Source: Babylonia areolata (taxonomy: Eukaryota; Mollusca; Gastropoda; Neogastropoda; Buccinidae). From it: a DNA stretch of 64,000 nt. The stretch is taken from contig NC_134878.1 in assembly GCF_041734735.1 (NCBI RefSeq), positions 44,403,752 to 44,467,751 on the forward strand. Reading direction: 5' to 3'. This document shows positions 48,601 through 60,800 of the stretch, one piece after another (position 1 is the stretch's first letter; every line of letters starts with the position of its first letter). Below the pieces are notes generated by a model, which was not told where the DNA came from, made no database searches, and was given only the letters and a program-made list of their open reading frames with translations. A program made the position numbers and the translations under genes.

Positions 48601-51600
48601 CCTGCCTGAAAATTTATAATGTAACCAGGGTTTTGGTTTTTGGTTGGTCCTTACAAGTAAAAATTGATATTTGATCAAGATACATACAAGCACACTTTTC
48701 TATGCATGACCTTTTTCATTTCATCATTTGAGCAACTGTACTTCATTTTCAAGGAATGTTTGTGTTTCCATAACCCAGCTTACATGTACTGATACAGATA
48801 ACATTACTTTCAAAGTGCATTTGATCTTCTTTCTGTGTATACACAAGAACAAAAAAAAAACAGGTCTACACATTATGCTGTCATGATTTTCTAGGACATT
48901 TTGCAACTGTGAATATTTGGATTTCCACAAAAGCAGAAGAAAATGCTTTCCTGAAACAACAGTACTAGACAAACAGAGGTTACAGCTCCACTTAAGATGT
49001 GATGCCTTTCAGCTGTAATGTTTTGCTTTTGTTTCTACCTTTCTTTTGCATCCACTGCATACATATGCGCAAAGTGAAGACAGGAACAATATAATCAGGA
49101 CTGACATACTTTCTTAACCCCTAGCCCCCAACAGCATACCGTGGATCGTGGTGTAGCAATGTAGCTTCCAGTGTCTGTATTGCTCCACGAGGCCGTGACC
49201 CCTTGCCGACCAATGGTGTCCATTCTGCGGGTCGTATCCATGGTCACCATGCCTGGCATCTGGCTCATTTGTAGCTGAAATCAAAACATGCGTCTCCCCA
49301 ATCCTCCAGCCTGACTCTATTCCAATCAATAATAATGATAATGTACATTCGTACAGTGCCTTTTCTCTCCAAGAGCTCAAGGTGCTTCACATGAAAGAAA
49401 AAGTTACAAGTTATATTAATCATTCATGACCACTCTTTCTCAAAACCCCTCTCTCCCCTGCACACCCCCCTCCCCCACTCTCCCTCTCTCATTCATCATA
49501 CATCCAAAGTGAGCTGACAAGGATGGTGTTGGAGAAGAAGGAAGCTGAGATGCATATTGATAGGTTTTAAGAAAGATGAGTTTTTAGTGAAGAGTGAAAG
49601 GCAGAGATAGAATCAGATGCACAGATATGATGAGGAAGGCTGTTCCAGATATGAGGAGCAGCACAGAGGAAAGAACATTCACCATAGGTACTTGTATTGA
49701 CACAAGGAAGTTTCAGAAGGTAACAGTCAGAGGAAGAACGGAGATTTCTTGAAGGAGCGTAAGCGCTGATACAGTCAGAAAGACAGGTAGGCCCTGTGGA
49801 GTGGAACGCAGAATAGCAGACACACAACTTTGCATTTAATTCTCGCTTAAATGGGAGCAACTGCAAATAAAAATTGAAACTTCGCTATAAAAAAAAAAAA
49901 AAAAATTTCAAAGCCTTCAGTTTGACTCAGTTCCAAACAACAGCAAATAAAAATTTAAACTGGCTCTTAAAAAACAAAACCAAACCAAACCTTCAAAGCC
50001 TTTATCATGATCTAGTTCCAAACAATGGCCAAAATGCTGCCCCCCCCCCCCGCGCACCCCCCTACATCCGGTGTCAGCATCCAGTTTCTTCTTCTGTTTG
50101 TTCTTCTAAATCCCCCACCCCCTCTCCACACATCCCAAAACGCCCCCCCACCCTCCCCCCAGGCCCCCCCCTCACTCCCCCCTACATAGAGTGGCTGCGT
50201 CCAGTTTCTTCTGTTTAGTCTTGTAATCCTGCCCTGCCAAACCCACCCCCTACCACTATGTACGGTGGCTGTGTCTGTTTAGTCTTCTAATCCTCCTTCC
50301 CAAACCCATCAAACCCCCACCACTATGTACGGTGGCTGTGTCTGTTTAGTCTTCTAATCCTCCTTCCCAAACCCATCAAACCCCCACCACTACGTACGGT
50401 GGCGGCGTCCAGTTTCTTCATGATGCGGCTGTAGCGCTGCTTCTCCTGGGCCTGGAACTCCTCCTTGGACAGGACCTTGGAGCGCGCCAGCTGCAGCTCC
50501 TCCTCCTTCATGGGACTGCTCCGCACAGACACACAGACAGCGTGAGAAACGTCAGAGTGGTGCTGGCCTATGTATGATTGTATTGTATTGTATTGTATTG
50601 CATTATATTGTGTTGTGTGTGTTGTCTTGTATTGTGTTGTGTTGTATTTTATTGTATTGTATTGTCTGGTGCTGTGCTGTGTTGTTTTGTGCTGTGTTGT
50701 ATTACTCTTTTTTTGTCACAACAGATTTCTCTATGTGAAATTCAGGCTGCTCTTCCCAGAGAAAACGTGTCACTTCACTTAGAGCACCACCCTTTTTTTT
50801 TTGGTACTTTCTCCTGCCTGCAGTTGTTTTGGGGTTTTTTATTTGTTTTTCCTATCGAAGTGGATTTTTCTACATAATTTTGCCAGGGACAACCCTTTTG
50901 TTGCCATGGGTTCCTTTACATGTGCTAAGTGCATGCTGTACACAGGACCTCCGTTTATCGTCTCATCTGAATGACTAGCATCCAGACCACCACTAAAACT
51001 CCACTTCGAAGGGTAAACAAATAAAAATTGCAAAAAAAAACCCGCCAACAAGGAAGAGCAGCCCAAAGTTCACACATGTTATGACAAAAGCGTAATACAA
51101 CGCAACACAAGACAATACAATACAAACATCTCTCCTCCTTTTACACACGCACATACAGACACAGGCACAGTTACACACATAAGCAAGCACACACATATGT
51201 GTACATGTGCTGCCGAGTGTACTGCTCACTACAAACTGACCATAGCAACTGATGTACGGTGCACAAAGCATTGATCGACCAGCACACTGCTGACCAACAT
51301 TTGGAGATAGAAGGCGCTGACATGCCTTTCAAAATAACCACCTGTCCATGCAGACACATTGGGGACAACTTCATCAGAGTGCATAATCTCTGTCTCTGCC
51401 TGTCTGTCTCTCTTTTTGTATCGAAACATATCTATACAGAATATAATAGAATAGAATAGAATATGTCTTTATTACCAAGTGTACCAAGGTCACAAGGAAT
51501 ATTGGGGGGGGTGGGGGGGGATAGTATGTAACAAGGTGCGAACATAAATCGAAAATCATACACAAACACAGATGCAGTATATATATATAGAGATATATAT

Positions 51601-51691
51601 ACAGAGAGAGACAGAGACAGGCAGACAGACCGACAAACAGACAGACAGACAGAGTAACACATCCATACAGACCATCATTCCACTGGAATAC

Positions 51692-51728
<37 letters not shown>

Positions 51729-54700
51729 AAGTAGTACATAACCCACGGCTCCAGTGGAGCAAATCTATGGGGGAACATCTAAACATGTCATGATTTCAAC
51801 AGTAAATGTAACCAAGGAGCACATCCTCGCTAGTTACAACTCCAAAAGGGAGAGCCAATCAAACTCCGTCAAAAAGTGATGTGTGGGGAGAGAGGGAAAA
51901 AACAACATTTGATGATCCATAGACAGACATACTGACATCCATGGGGAGTGAGGAGAAAAAAACATTTGATGATCTGTAGACAGACATACATAGGGAGTGA
52001 GGGAAAAAACACTTGATGATCTGTAGACAGACATACTGACTGCCATGGGGAGTGACGAGAAAAAACATTTGATGATCTGTAGACAGACATACTGACAGCC
52101 ATGGGGAGTGACGAGAAAAAACCATTTGATGATCTGTAGACAGGCATACTGACTGCCATGGGGAGTGAGGAGAAAAAACATTTGATGATCTGTAGACAGA
52201 CATACTGACTGTCATGGGGAGTGAGGGAAAAAAACATCAAATGATCTGTAGACAGACATACTGACTGCCATGGGGAGTGAGGGAAAAAACATTTGATGAT
52301 CTGTAGACAGACATACTGACTGCCATGGGGAGTGAGGGAAAAAACATTTGATGATCTGTAGACAGACATACTGACTGTCATGGGGAGTGAGGGAAAAAAA
52401 CATCAAATGATCTGTAGACAGACATACTGACTGCCATGGGGAGTGAGGGAAAAAACATTTGATGATCTGTAGACAGACATACTGACTGCCATGGGGAGTG
52501 AGGGAAAAAACATTTGATGATCTGTAGACAGACATACTGACTGCCATGGGGAGTGAGGGAAAAAACATTTGATGATCTGTAGACAGACATACTGACTGCC
52601 ATGGGGAGTGAGGGAAAAAACATTTGATGATCTGTAGACAGACATACTGACTGCCATGGGGAGTGAGGGAAAAAACATTTGATGATCTGTAGACAGACAT
52701 ACTGACTGCCATGGGGAGTAAGGGAAAAAACATTTGATGATCTGTAGACAGACATACTGACTGTCATGGGGAGTAAGGGAAAAAACATTTGATGATCTGT
52801 AGACAGACATACTGACTGTCATGGGGAGTGAGGGAAAAAACATTTGATGATCTGTAGACAGACATACTGACTGCCATGGGGAGTAAGGGAAAAAACATTT
52901 GATGATCTGTAGACAGACATACTGACTGTCATGGGGAGTAAGGGAAAAAACATTTGATGATCTGTAGACAGACATACTGACTGTCATGGGGAGTGAGGGA
53001 AAAAACATTTGATGATCTGTAGACAGACATACTGACTGTCATGGGGAGTAAGGGAAAAAACATTTGATGATCTGTAGACAGACATACTGACTGTCATGGG
53101 GAGTAAGGGAAAAAACATTTGATGATCTGTAGACAGACATACTGCCATGGGGAGTGAGGAGGAAAAAACATTTGATGATCTGTAGACAGACATACTGACT
53201 GTCATGGGGAGTGAGGAGAAAAAGACATCAAATGATCTGTAGACAGACATACTGACAAGTCAGTCCCACATCCCTGCAACATTTTCCCTTACCTAGTGCT
53301 CGTTCCAGCCAGCGCCTCGATGTCTGTCTCCTCATCAGGAGCGCGGGGCGATGCCAGACCAGCGTCCACCTGTGCCGCTGTTGCAACAAAGTCCATTTTC
53401 ATCGTAAGATTTGAAGAAATTCACTGTAGTCACATGGCCAAATACCCACTGTTTTACAATGCGGTCCACTTCCGCCACAAGATTAACGCCCACTCTTACG
53501 ATGCAATCCACTGTCATCACAAGATTTAACGCCCACTGTTACAATGCAATCCACTTTCGTCACAAGATTTAACGCCCACTGTTACAATGCAATCCACTTT
53601 CGTCACAAGATTTAACGCCCACTCTTACAATGCAATCCACTTTCGTCACAAGATTTAACGCCCACTGTTACAATGCAATCCACTGTCGTCACAAGATTTA
53701 ACGCCCACTGTTACAATGCAATCCACTGTCGTCACAAGATTTAACGCCCACTGTTACAGTGCAATCCACTGTCGTCACAAGATTTAACGCCCACTGTTAC
53801 GATGCCATCCACTTTCGTCACAAGATTTAACGCCCACTCTTACGATGCCATCCACTTCCGTCACAAGACTTCAAGTCCTCTGTTAAAATACCAACTTTTT
53901 TTTTTTTCTTTTCTGAACTGAATACAAGATGAAGAATGATTATGCACAAGTACATGTACAAAAAATGCAAGATTCTTACTCATTTTTTAAGAGTATACAT
54001 ATACTTACTCAGACAAAAATATCTGCTTATGTATACATGTTCACACTTAATGTCTGCATGCCTGCACAAATACATACTGATAAAGATACGCACATACATA
54101 CATACACAAGTACACTCATACATACGCGGTGAGAAAACACAGACTGACACACATAGATTTCATATTAAGGTGCTCCCAATAACTTGAGAACTTTCTGTAA
54201 AATGACATTCTGGGGACTTCTCAATTCAAAAACATATAATAATTAATATGAGTGTTCACAGAACTGGATAGTAACCATGAAACCCCCCTATCCTCCCCCC
54301 CCAAAAAAAAACCACCGATATAGTTTCAGACTCAGCTCAAAACAAAATAATAAATCAATCCGTTAACTCATTCCATACTGCCTGGAGGCTTCCTTCATTA
54401 TACTCTCTGTACTGGCCGTTTGTTTATGTTACAAGAAAAATTTCTAAAAAAAAGAATGCAATTACATACAACTGTGAAATTTTGTAATAATATAAAGAAT
54501 AGAATGGACTAACATTCGGCAAAGTTTCAAAGCACTCACTTACCGGTAATTATTGACTTATTTATCATATTTTGAAAAAAAATCTGTTTTTCACAACTGA
54601 CAGAAAGGGGGTGAGTTTTTCTCGTACAACAGAAATTTTACAAATGTGGTCTTTTGTAACCATAGACACTTCCTAATTGTGGCAATTGAATGGGCAAATG

Positions 54701-55869
54701 CGTATGCACAGTGAATATCCACTACAGAATCAATCTGCATTTGACTTTGAGTCACAGTACTTGCTGAAGTTGATGGAGACACTATCTTGTCGAGTGAGCG
54801 AGCGAGAAGGGTGACTGTACGTTCACATGTATTGTACTCAAACATAGGCATTTTCAGCCAGAATAAAAGTACAGGTGCACTTTTGGGTGACTGTAGAACA
54901 GAGCTATGCCGTTTAGTTTCGCACAAAACCGTTAACCTCTGCACTATGAATTTTTAAACTCACGGTACGCTATAGCATACCACAGTAACAAAGCATTGTG
55001 CACACAAGGTACGCTGTAGCATACCTTAGTATAGTTTCAGTTTCAGTTGCTCAAGGAGGCGTCACTGCGCTCGGACAAACCATATACGCTACACCACATC
55101 TGCCAAGCAGATGCCTGACCAGCAGCGTAACCCAACGCGCTTAGTCAGGCCTTGAGGGTAGAAAGAGTTAATTAACTGCATCTATGAGGGACAGGAAAAC
55201 TTGCTGCAAACTCTGGCATCCAATATGATTCCATTCATTGTTAGCCTGAAGTTCCCAAAGACGTGTCACAGTACACAGCCAAGCATGTTTTAGCACACAC
55301 CACAGCCAACAAACTGCATGTTCACTGACCCCTTTCCCTCTTTGGTAAGCAACACCCCCAGATCCCTGACACTAGTTATAAAGACAGCCCATTCAAACCC
55401 CTCCACCTCAAAGCACACAGTGAAAATGTGGACACAAAGCAAAAAACAAAAAAACAACAACCGTCTTTGTGTCCAATCAACACATGAGCATGAACATTAC
55501 AAAATATAAAGTTTATTTTGACTTCCTCCACATCAAAGCTTATGACTGAAGAATGGATAGAAACCAAACACTATGTGCAATACACACATACAGCAATCGA
55601 CTTACAAAGTAACATTATAAAAACACATATGCTCACTGAACTGCGGTTTCAATAATCATAATTAAAAAGTTGAAATGATAATAATAATAACCATAATAAC
55701 AATAACAACAGTAAAAATAACAATGCCAACTGATGCTCACACCTCCCACACAGCTTGGGGGCACTCACAATAAAAGTTATACATAAACACACACACACAA
55801 ACAAGGCGTTAAGGATGACATACCATACATGAAGAAATGTGAGCACTCACAGACATGCAAACACACATG

Positions 55870-55901
<32 letters not shown>

Positions 55902-57782
55902 TGCAAACACACACACACACACACACAAACACACACACGCACACACACACACACACACACAACCAGCAGAAAATAAAAGTAGCACATTAGTCGATGTGAT
56001 GGTATGCAGAATGGAACAGATGTGTTTTTGAGGGAACGTGACCTGAGGAACCATCACTACCACCGACTGAGAAGGGCAGTTTGTTCCATACTGACTATAA
56101 AAAAACAAAAACAAAGTTAGACAAAGACATCTGAGCGTACCCCCACCACTGCTCCCACTCCCCCTCACCCCCCAAACTGTGAAGCCATGTGCACACTGTT
56201 CACCACAACACCGACACGTACGTCACACCAACTCATCTACCTTCATCTCCTTGCTGTCTAACGCCGCTGGCTGGAAAACGATCGTCACTCACATTACACC
56301 TTACCTGTCAGAAGTTTCAGTTGGTTGCGGAAACAACTGAGAACATAACCCAGCATAACATCTTCTTTGTTCGTGGGCAGCAACTCCCACTTTCGCTTGT
56401 TTGTACACAAGTGGGCTTTTACGTGTGTGACGGGTTTTTGCCCTGCTGCCATGTGGGCAGCCATACTCTGTTTTTGGGGGTGGTAAATAAACAAAATGGT
56501 CATACATGTGAAAAATGTTACATGTCTTGTCTGTGTGCATCTGTGCGTGCCTGAAATCTGATTGAACGACACCGGAAACGAATGATGAGCGCCCAGTGGC
56601 AGCCGTCAGTCGGCTCTAGCATGGTAGGCAGCTTGTTGTGTAAATGACCCCGTGTGTGAAAAGCGCTTAGAGCTTGGTCTCCCACCGAGGATAGGTGCTA
56701 TATAAGTATCCGTATCAAATCAAATCAAATCTAACATATCACACTAGTCTCTTGCAGTGTTGAAAGTAACGAAAAGTTGATCACTGACAAACAACACTGG
56801 GAGAGGCAGTGAACCAGACTGCACTGGACATGCATCCAAAATGGCTCCCCCATCCCCATTCCCTCCGTCTTCCTGGTCTGCCATTTCTCTAGCTTTCTAA
56901 TGACATGTGTTTTGTAAACTTTAATCTTTCAGCGCCATGAATCAGGAGCTATGCATGTGTGTGAATGACTGGTGTACAAGCACTCTGATTTGTCTCGGTC
57001 TCTCTTTGATTATCACTATTACTATCATTATCATTATTATTATTGTTACTATCAGCATTACTACATCCGCACATGAAGAAAGCGAAAGTCAAAGAGTTCC
57101 ACTAACGGTACAATTTCAGACTTTTGTGCTTGTGTTGCCTTAATTCTCAGCATCATACCATCCATCCTGAAAACCCTCCCTTTCACAGGTTGCTGGACAC
57201 CACTTATCCTACTGTGTGTGAAAGAGGCAAATGGGTAATGTTTCAATGGTGGAACCTGGTCTGATTCAACATAGGCTGGACACAACTTACCCTATTGTGT
57301 GTAAAAGATGCATGTGTGTAATGTGTCCATGCCCCCCAGGGGGGAACATGAAATAAACTTCTTGCTTTACCTTGCCTTGACAACAATCATTTCATTGTGG
57401 AACCAGCGTGGAGCACAGACTGCCACATGTCCCCTCAGCAAAAGTCACCATCAATGTGCCAACAACTGTAAATCTAATGTGTGATAATGAACCCTTCCCC
57501 ATCTTGTAAGTATTTTCTCTAACCACAACCAGACCTTGAGTGGTGATGTGGACTCTAGTCATTCTATGAGACGATAAACCAAGGTCCTGTGTGCACCATG
57601 CGCTTAACACAAGACCCCATGACAAAAAAAAAAGGGTTAACCTGGCAGAATTCTGTAGAAAGATCCACTTAGCAAAATAAAACGAACACACAAGCAGCAG
57701 AAAAAAACATATATATAGAAATGAATGAATAAATAAGTAAATAAATTGTAAAAAATATAAATACATATAAATATATTTATTT

Positions 57783-57857
<75 letters not shown>

Positions 57858-60800
57858 TATAGACACACACACACACACACACATACACACACATATATAT
57901 ATATATATACACATATATATATATATATACATGGGTGGCACTGCACCTGTGTGGACCCACTCTCCCTAGAAAGAGCAACCCGTTTTTCATATCGGGGAAC
58001 CCTCTGTTGTGACACAAAGAAAGTAACACAACACAGCACAGCCATGACTCACTGAAGGGATCGTATTTGTAGACGAAGATGGGCTGGTTCTCGCCCAGGG
58101 AGCAAACAGCCAGGATGTGATCACGAGGGTGATAGGCCACATCCGTCACAGGTCTCACGTAGTTCAACTCTGTGTACCTGGCAACCTGGTCCCCTGAAAC
58201 ACAATGTGGCTTCCTTCATGAACCCATGAGTGGTTCTTTTTTTTTCTTTTTTTTTTAATGAACACCTTTTTTGACTCACTTGTGTAAACAAAGTGAGTGT
58301 ATGTTTTAACCCGGTGTTTGGTTGTGTGTGTGTGTGTGTGTGTGTGTCCGTGGTAAACTTTAACATTGACATTTTCTCTGCAAATACTTTGTCAGTTGAC
58401 ACCAAATTAGGCATAAAAATAGGAAAAATTCAGTTCTTTCCAGTCAACTTGTTTAAAACAATATTGCACCTCTGGTATGGGCACAAAAAAATAAATAATG
58501 AAGCCTAATTACCTAATTATATGCAAACTGCATTTACTGTTATATTTATATTTTTTGTATTCTCTAAACTTGGCACTTTGATCTGATATTCTGACCCAAC
58601 AACAAGAGCAGTCATTGTTATCATTTTTTGTTCAAACAGGAACTTCTTTTGCTAAGCATGGAAGTTTTATTTATTTTGCAAACGTTTTGGTGCAGATAGT
58701 AAAAAAAGGGAAATTACTCTGTAATTAATGCTAGGGGACTTAATTTGCTTTAAAATGATCTTTCTCATCTTAAACATTACATTTTGAAATTATACTCAAT
58801 TCATGAAAAGCTTGTGTGTTTTACTCTCAGTCACAAGTGAGTCTTGAAGGCCTTGCCTCTCTTGTTTTTTCTTTTAAGATTTCGATTTGGAATTTCTGAT
58901 ATTGCGGTACATAGTTTCAGATACAAAGAATACAACGTGAGTATGATGAAATGCCCCTTATGCAGAAATGCAACTGAGACTGAGGTTCATTTTGTACTCT
59001 GTTGTCCTGCCCTTGATGATCTTAGATTTCAGTTTATACCAGCCAAGTACTATAAAAACCCTAGTGACTTTAAACTTTCATTACTTCTGGCTGCTAGAAA
59101 TGAACTTGTAATAAACAACCTTGCTGTATTCTTATACCGAGCATTCAAAAGAAGAGAAATTGTCAGCTCATGACCTATGACGTAGTATTACTGTTATACT
59201 GTGTAATATTGATAATAACTGCTTATGTTGTATCCAATTCGGCACTTATGTTTTCACGTTTATATCCAGGTTTATATTTCCTATTTTCTTCCTTGCTAAA
59301 TATATGTATGTATTTATATATATATTGGCCTTAATGAATAAATTCCAATTCCAAAAACTTTTTTTTTTATTATAACATTTTACATTTCTCAGTACATACA
59401 TTCACACATACAAAGAAAAACAAAGGAGAATTTAAAACAAATAAGCGAAAGATACACACAAGCATTTTCATCATCAATATCATCAGCATAAATATACAGA
59501 TAAGCATGTTTTCACTTACCATTCCCCTGATTCCATGTTCCACTTTTCTCTCATGCTCCCCTATCCATTGTCCACATCTAACCCGCACCCCCCCCCCCCA
59601 CCCCCCCCCCCCCACACACACACTCATCCCACACCCGACGTTGGATGGATCTCTCACCCATGAGTGGTTCTTGGTAACAAGGGGGGAACATAATCTGGAC
59701 GACTGTTTCACAATCCTAACTAAAAACCAGACTTCTGCAATGTTTATTATCTGCCTTGCTCTTAACCACATTTGGAACAGTCATCACACTTTTTTTTATT
59801 TATTTTTTTTTAACTGTTTTACAGATCAGAAAAATGTCCTAAACTCACCTACACATAAACTGACTTTAGGCTGATTTCACTTTCTTCCACTCATTTTATT
59901 CCGCTTTTTCGACTTATAAAATACTACTGTCTGTGCTTCTCCTCATAAGATCATATCTTCTTCTTATCATTATTAGATCACACAGCCTGTGTTAGCGTAA
60001 GAGAAGTACAAATCTGCATTCTGCTAAAAAAAATAAAACAAACTGTACATATTTTTCATAAAGTTTTTTTTCCCTTCTAAATCATATAAATATGAACAGT
60101 TACACAACCTGATCATCCCAAAAAATGTATCTTTCATACATGATCACCAGTACTGTACACAAACAGTATGTACAACACTGTGCTTCCTGTTTCCATCACA
60201 CCCAAACTATACCTTGGCAGTCTGTTCCTGACCGTGCTCCCTGTGTCTCTCACACCCAAACTATACCTGATGGTTGAACCTTGGCAAGTTTGGCCCCTGC
60301 CTTACCTGTGTGGGTGTTCCAGGTATACACAAAGTGTCCCTACCTGTGTCGGTGTGTTCCAGGTATACACAAAGTGTCCCTACTTGTGTCGGTGTGTTCC
60401 AGGCATACACAAAGTGTCTCTACCTGTGTGGGTGTTCCAGGTATACACAAAGTGTCCCTATCTGTGTGGGTGTTCCAGGCATACAAAAAGTGTCCCTACC
60501 TGTGTCGGTGTTCCAGGCATACAAAAAGTGTCCCTACCTGTGTCGGTGTTCCAGGCATACAAAAAGTGTCCCTATCTGTATCGGTGTTCCAGACATACAC
60601 AAAGTGTCCCTACCTGTGTCGGTGTTCCAGACATACACAGTGTCCCTACCTGTGTCAGTGCTCCAGACATATACAAAGTGTCCTTTCCTGTATCAGTGTT
60701 ACAGGCATTAACACAGTATCCCTACCTGTGTCAGTGTTCCAAACATACACAAAGTGTCCTTTCCTGTATCAGTGTTCCAGGCATTAACACAGTATTCCTA

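Noticed and set aside
51869-53250. Minus-strand ORFs of up to 201 codons with SVYRSSNVFSLTPH repeats
   Set aside because: A product of the 55-bp unit being stop-free in three frames. It is intronic, flanked by proper AHI1 exons.
53450-53880. CRISPR-like regular array
   Set aside because: Units are contiguous with no unique spacers and lie in an animal intron; it is a minisatellite.
54591-54944. 117-codon ORF, minus strand
   Set aside because: No recognisable domain, lies inside an AHI1 intron and in a probable repeat; not called as a gene.
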